A stretch of 64,000 bases of DNA from contig CM025850.1 in assembly GCA_003952965.2 (NCBI GenBank), forward strand, positions 21,403,388-21,467,387, given 5' to 3'. Below the pieces are notes generated by a model. The model saw nothing but the letters and a program-made list of their open reading frames with translations, was not told where the DNA came from and ran no database searches. The first letter of the stretch is position 1; each line of letters opens with the position of its first letter. The stretch is from Morella rubra. Taxonomy: Eukaryota > Streptophyta > Magnoliopsida > Fagales > Myricaceae. The translations under genes were made by a program, and so were the position numbers. Shown here in pieces: positions 11,812-25,058 of the stretch.

Positions 11812-13199
11812 ATGGCTAACCTAACAAAAAACATTCAAACATCAACAAAAACAATCAATGACCAGATCAACATTTATGTACATTACAGATAGTCTAATCC
11901 CAAACTGTCCATAACTTGGACAATTCGGGAATTAACAAAACAAATATTAAATAAACTTCACGCAAAACCGTTTGGATGGATTAACAGTTGTCGCACTACA
12001 ACAAACAAAAGGATGTCGTTTGTGAAGAAACATCAGCACGCCATGCAGGCCACTTGAATAGCTTTAATTGCCAGAACACCATTCGGAAGTCTACAATAAA
12101 AGTTTGAACTGCGATTGTCGAAGAACAGACCCTTCGACAATCAGACGCCCACTTACCACTTTAATCCTAAAAACAACCATTTTACATCACATTTTTACAA
12201 TCAACACCAAACATATTTCTAAACTACCAAAAGCATTAAATAAACAATCAAGCAAAACAACATATTTTTACTCAAAACCCACAAAAACCGTAAAACACCG
12301 CACCTCTTAAAGTTTCCAAATCACAGAGATGTACTCCAATCCACCCAAAGTTTGAGCAATCTATGCCTGACCCTCCTCCTCAATGATTCAAATGACTCTT
12401 CAAGAAGAAATCCGAGCTAAGACGAATTGGAGATAATTTTTATCAGTTTTCGGGAGAGTTACGAATGAACGTACAGTTTCTGGGTTTCGGCCCCTTAACT
12501 CCTCGAAACTACGTTCGGACGGTAATAAGTTACGTTCGGACAGGTTTCCTTAAAAATTTGGCATGAAAATTTACCACCAAGAATTTCGCTGCCATCCAAA
12601 CTGTTATCCAAAATTTCAAATGCGTCTGGTCGCTTTTCGAATTAAATACAATAAATTGTTCAAACAAGCCAACGACACCGTTTTACATCCAACTCCACGA
12701 TGTCGTATTAGAAAATGAACGTCCGGACGCCTCATTTAGAATGCAAGAAACCGTTATTGTTAAATAAACGCCATCGTTTATTCAACAAAAATCGTCCGAA
12801 CAGTTAAAATACATCCGAACGCTACCGCGAACTGTTACGTAGTACTTGTTTAAGTAAGTATATTGCATATGTAAGATATAAGTTACAGTAAGTACTTGTT
12901 ACTGTAGTATTTCAAGCATAAGTGTTTGTGTATTTTATCTTAAATTTTAACATAAGATTATAAATGTTATAATTAATAACATTCTAAGTAACCGATCATG
13001 AACATTACAAACCCTCAAAGGTAAATATTATACTATTAATAATAATAATAAAAAAAGATAAATATAACCATCATCATAAAACAAAATCAACGTAAATATC
13101 CAAAATACAAACCCAAAATAAATATCCAAAACAAAAATAAAATATGATAATAAATGTCCAAAAATAATAACGTGAGATAAAAATTAAAAGAAAGTCCTA

Positions 13200-14320
13200 A
13201 TCATGCAACGGACCGGGCTGACTGGATCCCTTTCCCATGGATTCGCTCATCTTCCCAAGCTGATCTTCAATGGCGCCCAACCTCCTCGACATCACACACA
13301 AGGTGCCCGGAGTGGTAGTGAGGAATGGCTGCAATCCTCGTCATCTGAGTCTCCATAGAGGAGACATGGGTCCCCAAGTCGACGCACAACTGATGCGTTA
13401 GTGAAATAGCAACCTCAACCATCCCCTTCAAGTCCACTATCTAAGCATCGGCCCATGCAAGTCGCTCCTGATGCATATGGAGAGGGGGCTCTTCCACTTC
13501 CTACTACTGTCCGGAAGCAAGACCTGTTGTTGCCGCCTGAACGCCTTGGAACGACTCAAAGTAGTTTGACAGATCAGACCGATAGGTGCCTTCCTTTCCT
13601 CGTCCGGACTATCCATGCAACCCACACTATGGAGGAATTGTGTCAAGAGTAGACTATATGGCAACCCAGCAGAAGAAGTGATCTTTGCCTCAAACCAAAG
13701 AGTCAGAAAGACATACAGCGGAAGATCTACAACATATCCTCTAGTCATAGCCAGCATCAACTCGTCTCTCAAAATAGGGCACTCTGTCTTGCAAGCCCTC
13801 GACTCGATATCGTAGGCAAAGATGAGGTGCAGAATACACCTTAAAGGGAGCATGAACTTCTATCTAACAAAGGGTCCAAACAGCACCACGTTCTGGCCCG
13901 TGAAAGTACGGAAGATGTTTTCCACATCTAGCTTGTTCGCCTTCTCCACTGTAGGGTATGCTCCAATCAAACTCTGCAGCCTCATAAATGCCACTAGGAT
14001 GTCTGGTGACAACTGAAAAGTCACCCCGCATACAGTGACAGTCCATAGCATTACTTCAATATCCTTAACATCCAGCAGTACAGTGTAAAACTCCCAGACT
14101 AGATCTACAGACGCTATGTCATCTCTCTTTAGATACCCAATCCAACCTTGGTCATCCATAATGTCGCCAATACTCCGGCCCATATACTTCAGCTCCTCTA
14201 AGTCAACAACAGAGACCTCACGCTCTACAATAACTGATCGGCTGAGCATCTCAACTCGCTGCTGCTCCAGCTACTCCTCTCACGTCATATAATCCTCTGG
14301 ACTTTCAGGATTCTGCTGCG
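13200..14320 (-). pseudogene. Putative plant transposon-type protein, left copy
   Basis: Minus-strand frames 14249-13860 and 13853-13437 are one frame interrupted by a single in-frame TAG (13858-13860). The first part has the segments WIGYLKRDD, LVWEFYTVLLDVKD and LSPDILVAFM. The second has CILHLIFAYDIESRACKTE, VDLPLYVFLTLWFEAK and DEERKAPIG. A helical tail continues to about 13200. This is the family usually labelled 'putative plant transposon protein'; its role is not known. The stop is shared with the right arm, so it predates the arm duplication. This copy keeps the second frame intact, whereas the right arm has a one-base deletion. Confidence 0.65.
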
Positions 14321-14845
14321 TAGAGGTCTCGGCAAATGAGGAAGATGACGAATGGTGGCATTTAGACTTTTTTAATCTGCAAAATAAGGCAAAAATAAAT
14401 AAACCATCAATTAATACAGTCTGGACGTTTTAACACAGCATGCAAAACGATGTCTTCTAATGCAAACAAGCGTTCGGATGCATATAGAGGGAGTTTGAAC
14501 GTCTAATAAAACAACCTAGTTTTAGGGACTAAACGTGCGCACAATAAGAAAATCGTCCATAACAAAATACTCCTAAAAAAGAAATTTTTAACATGTGTAT
14601 ATATACTATCAAAAACAACAGCGAATAACAGACAAACGTCCGCACACACAAATAACTAGTCCGAACGAGTAATAAAACGACTTAGTTTTAAGAAACATAG
14701 GTGCGCGCACTAATACAACTGTCCGCAACAAATAACTCCTTAAAAACTCTTATTTTTAATATGTGTATATATACTAGGAAAAACGACAACATATAACGGA
14801 TAGACGTCCACACGCCAATGAATCAACATGCTTGCCCAGTTGCTT

Positions 14846-15535
14846 CTACTCATACTTCAATTCCATGAGAGAAGCTTCTAGATGAACTAATTGTGGTTCA
14901 TAACTCACAGAAGGATCAACCCGAGATGAAGAGGTAGGAGCAAGAGAGGTAGCAGGGTGTGGAGTTGCTTCACCTGCAACAACCCCCTCAGGCTCTTCAG
15001 CTTCAACCTCATCATCTTCATTAGATTCAGGACCACCCTTCTGAGGGGTCACCACCCCTTTCTTTACCCACTCACCATTCTCATTCTCAATAAAACCCAT
15101 CAACATAGGAGTCTTCTTGTTGTACTCTTTGGACTCTTTAGGATTTTCCTTTTCTTCCCCACCCATCTCAACTTCAAATACAAGAAACATACGGGTAAAC
15201 AGCATACCATAAGGTAGACCTTTTATTTTCTTTTCAAATGTAGCATTCATGTGATTCAAAATCAAATGGCCAAGATTCATTTAAGTACGTGTGATGAGAC
15301 AATACATCACAAATAGATCTAACAAAATCACATACTCAAATTTTCCTATCCTAGGGAGAATTATATTGCAGACCATATGATGCAAGAGTCTCCAATAGAC
15401 ATTTAAATCATTGGCCTCAAGCTTAACCACATCAGTCAGGTTAGGGTCATCCATCACAACTCTAAGAATCTGAATGGGCTCCACATCAGACAACCCACTC
15501 CAACCATACAATTCAAAGAATTTCTTGGCAGAATT
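14846..15535 (-). pseudogene. Second mobile-element protein, left copy
   Basis: Two adjoining minus-strand frames (15511-15281 and 15280-14846) mirror 44107-44772. The first carries LYGWSGLSDVEPIQILRVVM and NVYWRLLHHMVCNIILPRIG. The second begins at a methionine (NLGHLILNHMN) directly after a stop, continues to LPYGMLFTRMFLVFEVEMGG, and ends in an acidic, low-complexity tail. The helical pattern resembles the N-terminal region of plant retroelement or transposon proteins. No catalytic motif is visible and I do not name a family. Confidence 0.5.
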
Positions 15536-16630
15536 GGGAGCAGAGGCCCTAGTGTTTAGGGAAGTTACAAAAAATCCAAATGATTCCCCTTGACTAAACT
15601 GGAAGCATCCTTAGTCACAGTGAATGAGAAATTGGCAAATGCATGCCTACTTAACCAAGAAGGGGTAGGCATCCAGCCTCATACCCATAAAGGCAGACCA
15701 TAAGCAAACAGATCAAAGCCATGCTCCGTGAACCAAGAAAAGAGGACCCAACGGCCAGAAATTACCTTTTTTATGACGAAAATGCGCAAAGTGATTTCTG
15801 GTCAGCCCTAAACGGAATAACTGCATTTCTAAAGCCTTATTCGGTTCCTTAGTGATTTTCCCCTTTTTTGTGCCCTAGAACTCTCATCAATGGGCGTTTG
15901 GCGAGTGACCCTCTTCGTGCGACCACTGGACATTTTGCTGGAGAAGGATATAGAACACTCGACAGATTTGAGAGAAATAATATTTTATAGGAATGTTTCA
16001 GACCATATGATGCAAGAGTCTCCAATAGACATTTAAATCATTGGCCTCAAGCTTAACCACATCAGTCAGGTTAGGGTCATCCATCACAACTCTAAGAATC
16101 TGAATGGGCTCCACATCAGACAACCCACTCCAACCATACAATTCAAAGAATTTCTTGGCAGAATTGGGAGCAGAGGCCCTAGTGTTTAGGGAAGTTACAA
16201 AAAATCCAAATGATTCCCCTTGACTAAACTGGAAGCATCCTTAGTCACAGTGAATGAGAAATTGGCAAATGCATGCCTACTTAACCAAGAAGGGGTAGGC
16301 ATCCAGCCTCATACCCATAAAGGCAGACCACCCTTGGTAAGCAAACATTGCCTTGTAATCAAAGCCATGCTCCGTGAACCAAGAAAAGAGGACCCAACGG
16401 CCAGAAATTACCTTTTTTATGACGAAAATCTTGCGCAAAGTGATTTCTGGTCAGCCCTAAACGGAATAACTGCATTTCTAAAGCCTTATTCGGTTCCTTA
16501 GTGATTTTCCCCTTTTTTGTGCCCTAGAACTCTCATCAATGGGCGTTTGGCGAGTGACCCTCTTCGTGCGACCACTGGACATTTTGCTGGAGAAGGATAG
16601 GGTAGAACACGATGGTAATCGACAGTGGAT
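15371..16630. repeat. 630-bp tandem duplication unique to the left arm
   Basis: A block starting CAGACCATATGATGCAAGAG occurs at about 15371 and again at about 15999. The right arm has it once. The copy at 15371-15998 lacks many short pieces present in the other copy and in the right arm, for example CCCTTGG and TTGCCTTGTA near 15690, CTT near 15785, and several losses at 15950-15990. Such a deletion-riddled copy is either a recent error-prone duplication or a sequence-consensus artefact. Confidence 0.9.
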
Positions 16631-16720
16631 TTGAGAGAAAGGTGGTTAATGGGAATTTTGGGAGTGTTTAGGAATGACAGCAAAGGTTTCTGAAAGGAGA
16701 GAAGTAGAAAGTGTCGACTC
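16220..16720 (-). pseudogene. N-terminal part of second mobile-element protein, left copy
   Basis: This is the mirror of 43666-44028. On the minus strand a basic N-terminus starts at an ATG near 16582 (MSSGRTKRVTRQTPIDESSR) and runs into a stop after 34 residues. Homologous sequence continues in shifted frames (WPLGPLFLVHGAW; FTVTKDASSLVKGNHLDF) before joining the frame at 15535. It is a multiply frameshifted relic. Confidence 0.45.
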
Positions 16721-16786
16721 TTTTCCCTTAAAAGGTATTTATATGGGTGATGTGAACTGTCTCCAGAAAATATCATTTCGAAAAAT

Positions 16787-16881
16787 GTGTCGACACGTGG
16801 TTAGTGAGTGTCAACACATAGCACACAGTGCTTTCGGGGAAATGACTAATGTGTCGACGCATATATAAATGGTGTCGACAC
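16787..16881. repeat. Cluster of GTGTCGACAC palindromes, left copy
   Basis: Perfect GTGTCGACAC occurs at 16787-16796 and 16872-16881, with one-base variants at 16808-16817 and 16851-16860. The cluster sits at the junction between the copia remnant and the mobile-element protein. The same core appears in the 63-bp tandem repeat at 842-1090. Confidence 0.8.
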
Positions 16882-16884
16882 TAG

Positions 16885-17345
16885 CTCAACGTAAACTTCC
16901 TCCAATAGAAAACGATTTAGGAAGGCACTTTTCACATCCATTTGAAAGAGTTTAAAATCTAAGAAAATGCAAGTAACATGTGAATAGATTCTAATCTAGC
17001 AATAGGAGAAAATGTTTCATCAAAATCAATTCTCTTTTCTTGATTGTAACCTTGGGCTAATAATCTTGCTTTGTTCCTTACTACAACCCGGATTCATCCA
17101 TTTTGTTTCTAAAAACACATTTTCTACCAATAATTGGAAAATCCTTAGGTCGAGGGGCTAGATGCCATACTTGGTTTTTCTAAAAAAAAAATTTCTCTTC
17201 TTTCATAGCATGGATCCAACTTTCATCATCTTTAGCCTCAAGGAAATTCTTAGGCTCAAGTTGAAAAAGTAAAGCCATATTATTAGCATGGTTTAAAGAA
17301 GAGCGAGTACTTACCTCTTTCTCTACATTACCAATGATTTGATCG
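16885..17345 (-). pseudogene. Ty1/copia reverse-transcriptase remnant, left copy
   Basis: This is the mirror of 42890-43365. It encodes, with stops and frameshifts, the start of the copia-type reverse transcriptase, including the segments HPFDQIIGN, ESWIHAMKEE, KCVFRNKMDESGVVVRNKAR and IDFDETFSPIARLESI. In the family these continue to the YVDD catalytic loop, which is absent here; sequence switches abruptly to the GTGTCGACAC cluster. Not functional. Confidence 0.75.
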
Positions 17346-17399
17346 AAAGGATGACTTTTGACATACTTTCATACTTTGGGTAATTTTTGTTGTTTTGTA

Positions 17400-19190
17400 G
17401 CATTTCCTATTCGGGCTCTTGAGTCTCTTACACTTGTATACGTGTATCTTCCTTTTCTTCATTTCTTGCAACTTTCTCAACCCCTTTGTCAAGATTTACA
17501 TTATCCTAGGAGAACTTACATGCCCTAACCTCGCCTAATTAGCATTACTATAAAGAGAGCTTAGAGATAAATATGGACATAGGGCGTGACATATGTGTTC
17601 TGTTTTGAGGTAAGATATTACATTTTAGTTACTGATTTACATGATTAAATGAAAGCTGGACGTGTTGGTGACCTAGCATGTTAAGTCTAATGAATGAAAT
17701 GCAGGAAATGGACATAGGATTGAGAGGAGGACAGACGTATTCACGGGGGAATCTTGTTGGCTTTGTGTGTTCTGTTGTTAATTAGATTGCATATGGGCTA
17801 TTTAATGACCTGTTTTTGATGATTATATGTGATGATGTTACATCCGTTTCGAATATGGAAATTACATGCAAAACAGTAGCTTGTTTTGTTAGTTCAAAAT
17901 GGGCCATAACTTGAGTTAATTAAAAATCAAGGGACTAGTATAACGAGGGAATGTCTTTGGGCCAAAATGATGAGCTAATGACTTTATTTTGGGGCTTAAA
18001 TAAATCTTACCTTAGAGGTAATTAAGTAAATAAAAGCACCTATGGGCTAAAGGCTTAGTTAAAAGAAGGAATTAGCAAAATCCTTGAGTATTGGGCCTAA
18101 AGAGGAACCGGGCCTTACAAGAGAAATGAGCCATTCAGAGGGCCATTGGGCTTGAAATTTTCCAGACCTGAAGAATTGATTATAATCTGAAATTGGCCTC
18201 AGTAATTAGGCGCCAAATTGGTTAATAAAAAAGAATTAGCGAAGTCTTAAAAAGAATAAAGAAAGGCACCTAGAAACAATGGGCTTATAGCATTGAAATG
18301 CTGAAAATTTGTACCTAGGACTTTAGCCATGAATCTATGGAATTAAAAATAATCCTTTCCATAAGTAAACTTCTCATAAAAGTTATAAATATTAGAAGGA
18401 GAAAATTTTAATGAATCAATAGACAAAAGGAATAATAATGGTAGAATTAAAAAGAGAAAAATGTCACCTAGAACGAAGGTCTAATGATAATCAAAGCTTA
18501 AAGATTTAGAGGGTCTCATTCTGAACTATTACTTTATAGGCAGCATATGGAGATTCTTACATCTAGAATTTGTTACCTTAAAGAATTAAATAAACAGTAC
18601 AATTAGTGAACCAAAAATCTTATGTCGATGCATTGAAAAAATTATTGGAGAAAGTTTGGTTTGATATGTTGGCATATGATTCACCTTTATACATGTCATC
18701 ATTGGAAATTGATTGACAAATGCAAATAAAATCGAATATTAATGAAGCATGGACCTCGATTTGAACTAACAGGGCTAGTTCAATGTCACCATGGTTCAAA
18801 ATTGCATTGTGTGAAATAATAATATTCGAAATATTCCTTGAAACATTTAATAATAATATAGGGAAGTGTGGCGGTACCAGTCACTGGAGGAAGTACAACC
18901 ATGTCCTTGACATGGATCAAGAGGTGGCCTCCGAATGGATGGAGTAGAGCTATGCTTTGAGTTATTTTAGGGAAGATGAAAATCACAGAATACCAAAAGA
19001 AAAGGTAAAGGAACGCACAACTCTGACTCTAGAAGTTAAATAGAACACGGTGGAGGTTGAAAAAATGGATATCTCAATAAAGTAATTTATGGAGAAAACT
19101 ACTTGGATTCATATTACCTGGCATTAAGCATCTCATTTTTTTCATCCTATTTATATCCTGTAATATGATCACATGTTCTATGTTTTTATT
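17400..19190. other. LTR-like DNA without genes, left copy
   Basis: No supported gene. GGGCGTGACATATGTG near 17581 is the reverse complement of a TG...CACGCCC start typical of plant gypsy LTRs. The stretch 18040-18300 is rich in GGGCCT/GGCCCAAT phrases, often seen in LTRs. A 66-codon minus-strand frame at 18786-18986 (mirror 41257-41457) is preserved in both arms but has no recognisable domain. Confidence 0.35.
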
Positions 19191-19195
19191 TTAAG

Positions 19196-20492
19196 GGAAA
19201 AAAAACATTTTGCACCCCCATGTATGGGGTAATTAAAACCGTCCCGAAAAGTTTCTTTTTTGGGACAAAATTTTCATTTTGGGAGAAAAAAATTCAGTCC
19301 CAAAATAAAAGTGTCTTTTTTGGATCAAAGATGTAACGCTGATTATAATTCTACCATGGAACTCGTATTTCTTAGCAAAGGCATCCTTCATATTAGTGTT
19401 TTAATCACTTATAACTGATTATAATTATCTTTTTGTTAGATTTTACAATTCGTTTTTAGTTTATGGATTTTGATTTTATTTTAGACTTGTTTTGGTACAT
19501 TTTGCTTTGAATTGCTTTTTTTTTTTTTTTTTGAATGTGTATGTTTGGAGTTTGTGTACGCCTCTTGTGGTGATTTTCACGTTATGCATGCATGTATTTC
19601 TATTGGAAAATGACCGAGTTGGCCAAGTTGACTTGACCATTTCTGTTTTCGTGTAGCACCGTTCGAACAGTGTATTGTGTCATTCGGACATTATAGCTCA
19701 AACCACCATTTTGGTGTTGTCTCGAACGATTTAACTCAACCATTCGGATAGTATGTGAAGCAATGCATTTAGCGAAAACCGTTAGAACGGGCTAGGTTAC
19801 CGTTCGAGCGATTTCGAACATATCAGTTGAACACGGAGCAACAATTTAAAAGTGTTTGTATTCCTTTGGATACCAGTTGATACAGACCAATGTCATTCTT
19901 TGCCATTCTAATGGTTTTTTATTTTACAAAATTTAAAAGAAAATGTTGAAGTATGCCAGAATTGAAAAATGCAAAATAAAAATTCAGTTCAAGTGGTACA
20001 ATAAGTGTTTGGACGTGGTTGCATTACGACTGTATGGCCACCTTCAAACGGGTTAACGTACTAGTTCTTACCGTTTGAACACTAACTATAATCCCATCTA
20101 AATGCGTGCAAACAGTATCAAACAGAGAAAGCTTTACTGTTTGAATCTCATCCAAAGATGATCTAATGTCTAGGATGCAAAACGTTGCAATGCCTACGAA
20201 CGGTATCGAACATGCTTGTTTAGGAGCGTTGGAACGGCGTAGAACGGTATCAAACACTATGGCATGGACCGTTGTTTAACGTTTGAACATGATTGAACGA
20301 TTCTAATAGTTCTTGATTTCTGCTCGGATGGTAAGGCACATCAAAAAAATAATAGTATCTATTTTAGGTGACACTCTTTGACAACAACAAAAAATGCCTA
20401 TTCTTTTAAGATGGAAATAAAACTGTCCCGAAAAGATATTTTTTGGGATGGATTTATTTTTCCATCCGAAAAAAGCAATTTTGTTGTAGTCC
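19196..20492. mobile_element. Non-autonomous CACTA-like element, left copy
   Basis: The inner end reads TTTTGTTGTAGTCC, the complement of GGACTACAACAAAA; it resembles the CACTA-1 terminus with the first C altered. Between 19640 and 20330 there are more than a dozen copies of the ACCGTTCGAACGGT-type motif. Direct repeats of GTCCCGAAAAG followed by TTTTTTGGGA occur near both ends (19234 and 20425). There is no transposase. The outer border near 19196 is approximate. Confidence 0.55.
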
Positions 20493-21750
20493 TAGTTGAC
20501 ACCCTCTCCTCTTACTCTCACTCTCCTTCTCTTTCAATGTCAATCTAATCCTACAAATCATCTCATCCAACCATGCATGAGTTTAATTCTTTCTCTACAT
20601 TCAGTTAATCACTCTTGATCCCTTGTAAGATGTAGATAATTATTTTCTTAACTCTCATAAGCAACTTATATTGTATAGGAGAGAAATGGGATTGAGGTTG
20701 TAGTGGGTGACCCTTTTATCTTACCTACCTACTTAATTTGAGTGCACAACCTGCTCTGATTGAAAAATAAAGGATAACTAGTACATTGTTAAATGTTTGG
20801 TGAGGATTACGAAGTCCAAAGTTTTCCAGATGATGGCTTTTTGAAGTTCATACTCATGTATTTTTCTACTCCTTTCTAATGTATTTATTTAGTAAAGTTA
20901 AATACATTTTTCTCTCATCAATTATTAGGTCCTGACATTATGTAATTTTAATTATCAATTTAATTACATTTCACTCCTCTCTATACACCTGTGAAAAATC
21001 GGTCATCGCAGACGGAGGCTTCCGTCGGAAAAAAATGGCATAAGTCGTCAGAAGAGCTCTTCAGCCACTGCAATGGGTCGTTGAAGCTTCGTCGAGGTTG
21101 CAACGTCAAGGCAGCTCGTCTTCAATGACTCAACACCTCTGTCGGGGCAGGGAGGCAACGGTGACTATGAAGTTCGTTGGAAGAAGCTATTTTTGCCATC
21201 GGTGATGAGGACCGCAAGTCCAACGAGCTGGTTGTAGTTGCTTTGCGCCGACGATTTCCATGGGTCAGGAATGCCACATCTTTCGCCGACGATTATTTTG
21301 CTGCCAGCCAAGTCGTTTTTAGTTCCCAACAACGATGGGCGTACCTGCAATAATGATCATTTTCCGTTGGTAATGGGCATGCCTGAGCGAGCGATAGTCG
21401 TCGTGATTGATTTCGGTAAAGTCTGTGAGCTGCTGCAACGAGAGTGTGCTCGTCGAAAAATAGTTTGGCCCACGACAAGTTGGTTGCAATTGGTACATAT
21501 TCACCCGTGGGCATTTCTGAAGTAGTCATTTTTTTTTTTTTTTTGCTTTCATGCTTAGCAACTGAAGAGATCTGCAGTAGTTGGTTTTAATTTGTGTACT
21601 TTCTGCATCATATAATGGAGATTTTCGTGCTATTTTTTTTTTCCTGAAGTTCCTTATTTTTTTGCATTAATTGAGCTATACTTGTTGATTCATTTCAAGA
21701 TTCCTTCAAGAGAAATAAAACATTGTTGATCTGTGGAATACCAATAAACT
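20493..21750. other. Intergenic DNA with GC-rich patch, left copy
   Basis: 20493-20990 is noncoding. 20995-21530 is much richer in GC and in CGTCG/TCGTCG phrases than its surroundings, and its mirror holds a 121-codon plus-strand frame (38711-39076). That frame is broken in this arm by a one-base indel near 21313. I recognise no protein family; the patch may be the end of a transposon or promoter-proximal DNA. Confidence 0.35.
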
Positions 21751-23050
21751 GACAAAACAGAATGATGCATCTCTGCACATGGGGGTACATTACCGCATCA
21801 CCCACATTCATAATATAAGCAAATTCAGAGTTTTTACAACTTTACATGAATTCAAGTTCAGATCAACAACAACCTGGAGCATGAATTGGCGGTTGTGTAA
21901 ATGTTGTATGGCATCTAGAGGATCAAGAACTGTTACTTCTGGATGTGTTTGCCTGTATAGTCCTACAAAAACAGATGGAAAGAAGTCAAGAACAGAGGAT
22001 CTCCACTATTCATACATTTCAAAATAACATTTGACAACCCATGTAATAAAAAAATTCTCGGACTAGTTAAAGCTTAATCTTCTCACACCATCAAAACAGA
22101 GAAAATGAGAATTTGCTTTTTTCCATGCCTTGTTTAAGTGGTGTGAATACCATTGACAACAGTACTATGGTTAGGAAAACAGCAGCAAATACAGTTTCGG
22201 ACACCAAAGTAGCAAAGGGTTACTAAAAATTAAAGAGCCAGCGTTTGGGTATCACAAATCATACCACATTTCCACCTATTCTTAAATGAAACTTGAGTTC
22301 CCCATCTCAACTGAACAAATAATGGATTGAAATGCTAGAGCTAAGCAGTCGGGTATAACCATATTATACAATGTTTCCACCTATTCTTAGATGGTGAAAA
22401 TTGAGTCTCCAATCATAAATGAAAAAAAATAGGATATAGTGAAATAGCTAAACTGCAATCAAGACTAACATGTTAAGTCAGTAATTTAAGAACTAAATCA
22501 CACTGATCCAGCGAAAAATTATTTATAGGACCATACCCCTAGTTTAGACAAGGGTGCTTTAGATCATTGTTAAGCTCTCCAGCATAGATAAACCTGTTTT
22601 ATGTATCATTAATTACACATAGCCTAGTAACATCAAATATGCATTTGGAGGGGGGGAAACAGACCTCAACTCGAAAAATTAAGCTTGCCTTCTCATATCT
22701 CAATTCTCCCACTAAACACTCCTTGAAAAATAAGTCTGTATGAAGTATTTAACAAAATACCATGGTTGGATCAACTAAGCAACATGCTTAGCACTGCAAG
22801 TTTTTATTGAAACAACGACACAGTGAGAACGAACTAATACACATGCGCAGAACATTTTTGCTAACCAAGCAAATATTCTGCAATGGGTATCAAAAACACG
22901 GTCATAGAATCTGAATCAGAACTACATCTGAACGCTCACCTTTGAAATCTTAAAGCAGTGAAAACCATTAGGATCAGAAATTTTGATAGACAATTCTGAA
23001 GGTTTGCATTTGTTTCTTGAGAGAGAGAGAGTGGCACAGAAATAAAATAC

Positions 23051-23095
23051 CTTGAACTTACCTGGAAAACCTAGCTTCTGAATAATTCGAGCATA
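23051..23095 (-). pseudogene. TATA-binding protein exon fragment, left copy
   Basis: This is the mirror of 37138-37182. On the minus strand it reads YARIIQKLGFPGKFK, flanked by AG before and GT after. TATA-binding protein has YARIIQKLGFPAKFK at the end of its first repeat. No other TBP exon is found in the arm, so this is an orphan fragment. Confidence 0.75.
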
Positions 23096-25004
23096 CTGAA
23101 AGTAGAGATGCCATGTAAGATTTGAGAAAAAGGCCCTTCATATATATATATATATATATAAGTACTTTTATTCAAAGACTCTACTACTTCTCATTAAACA
23201 TAAAGCAAGGGGAACAAACTACCAGAAAGCATCAATTTGCAGTTTCTATAGTGACAGGATGATGAGTAAGTGATTACACCTTCTTCTTTTTTATGAAATG
23301 AGAAACTATAACCTGTCATCCAGAATAGAGTCATCGGACCATCTCCAAGGGTCTGCAATGAAATCACAAGTTCACAAAACGAAGGACACTGGACATAGAG
23401 AAGCCTTGCCTAATATGAGAAGGAAGCAGATTACAAGAGAAAAAACCAAAAGATTGTGAGAGAGCTTCCCATTTCGCAAGGAGATGGGCCATTTGGTTGC
23501 CTGGTCTCGTTTTCTAGCTTACTTCCCACGCAGGGGAAGACTTCAAAGCCTCCTGTATGTCTGCCACATCTTCACAGATTAACTCCAACCTGATGAGAGT
23601 CCTCGGTGAGGTAATTAAAAGCCTGAAGGGAACCTCCCTCCAGAATAAAGCCCAAGCACCTTGCAATGGTGCCCCTGGAGTTCAAAGTCCTGGCGCCTAC
23701 GCTTCCCGCTCAGTTGCCAAAAAAATTCTAAGAGGCAACTTTACACATGAAGATTCAAAAAGAAATTTAATTAAATAGATGTGTTCTCCCGCACAAAGAA
23801 ACACTGAGTGCCCTGAGTGGTTAAGGGATCCATAAATAAATGTGCCCTGCTACATCCCTTTTCAATTTTTTTTTAGTCAAAACTACTGCATTTATTCCAT
23901 GATAAAAAACTGTCAAGGGGGCTGAAGGCCCGCATACAACCATGTTATTTGGCTATGTTCGGTGCTATATTTTGCAAGATAAATAAATGTGTTCTCCCGC
24001 TCAAAGCAATGTCATATTTTGCAAGATAGATGTGTTTAGTTTAGCTGTAAAACATTAGTGTTTAGTTTCCATGTCAATTATAATTTATGATTTACTCAAG
24101 ATAGACATGTTTGTTTCCTAAAGAAAAATATAGGAGTTTTAGTACCCGTAATATGAACACCAACAATTCACCCAAAAAAATATATATGAACAGCAACATA
24201 GTTTATGATTTGCAGCAGATAGATGTGTTTAGTTTCTCTTAAAAAAAAAAAACCATTAGTGTTTAGCATCCGTAAAAGCAAAAGAAGATATTATGATTTA
24301 CCTAAAGATGGGTTTTTTTGGTTAAATTAAACTTATTATTTAGTTAGTTAAGATCATTTTAGCCACACATTTAGTTCAATACGTCTTGGTTTGTTATCAT
24401 TTAAGCTGAGTAGCGTCCTTCTTCTACCACCACGGTGCTGATCGTTTCTATGGCAGAAAACAAATCTGGAGGCAGAAAGCATATTATACGGTGTCCTACG
24501 AGAGCAATCTAAACGTTTTGCTTTTACTTCAAGAGATTGTCATTCTCATGTGCTGCATTCTCATCTTAATGCGAGCCATGTTACAATTTTACCAACCCAT
24601 TGATTCAACTAACAATTGAAATTCAAAACCTTCTATTCAAATTTATCAACCCACATGAACCATCAGATGAAAAGACAGATTTCTTCTTCTATCAGTTGCA
24701 CGGATGCTAAATGCAAAAATAGTTTACAAAACAAGTCGAAAACACTCTGCAAAGGTTTGAATCCGGTGGAAGTGCAAACAAAGCAATTTGAGGACTGAAT
24801 CCCACACATGTATTCCTGAATAAAAGCATACAAATATACAACTTGCTATAAATAGAGGACCAAACCAAAAGACCTCAATCCAATACACGTCTTTCGTAAT
24901 GCGAAGACATCAAATGTCTGGTAGACATGTCTACAGAGCCTTCTAATGATAATGTCAAATTGATAGAGTCTTAACAATCGAGGCAACCAAACAGCATCCC
25001 TTAC

Positions 25005-25058
25005 TTGCTTCAAGATTTCTGTTTGTAACAAGTTCTGTCCCATGCATAATATATCAAT
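25005..25058 (-). pseudogene. Unidentified 54-nt exon, left copy
   Basis: This is the mirror of 35177-35230. The minus-strand sequence encodes IDILCMGQNLLQTEILKQ with AG immediately before and GTAAGG immediately after. An exact multiple of three with consensus splice sites makes it exon-like. I do not recognise the parent gene. Confidence 0.4.

Larger units (their letters stand above)
10795..14845 (-). mobile_element. CACTA-1 fragment, left copy
   Basis: This is the mirror of the right-arm CACTA-1 copy but truncated at its outer end. It contains subterminal motifs of the type GTCCGAACG, GTTCGGACG and GTCCGCACG, densest at 10840-11150, 12500-12840 and 14450-14820, plus decayed protein frames. 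The third copy at 62156 has the same orientation as this one; it matches 10800-10990 and 11370-12600 but lacks the part between. The inner border is not defined. Confidence 0.7.
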
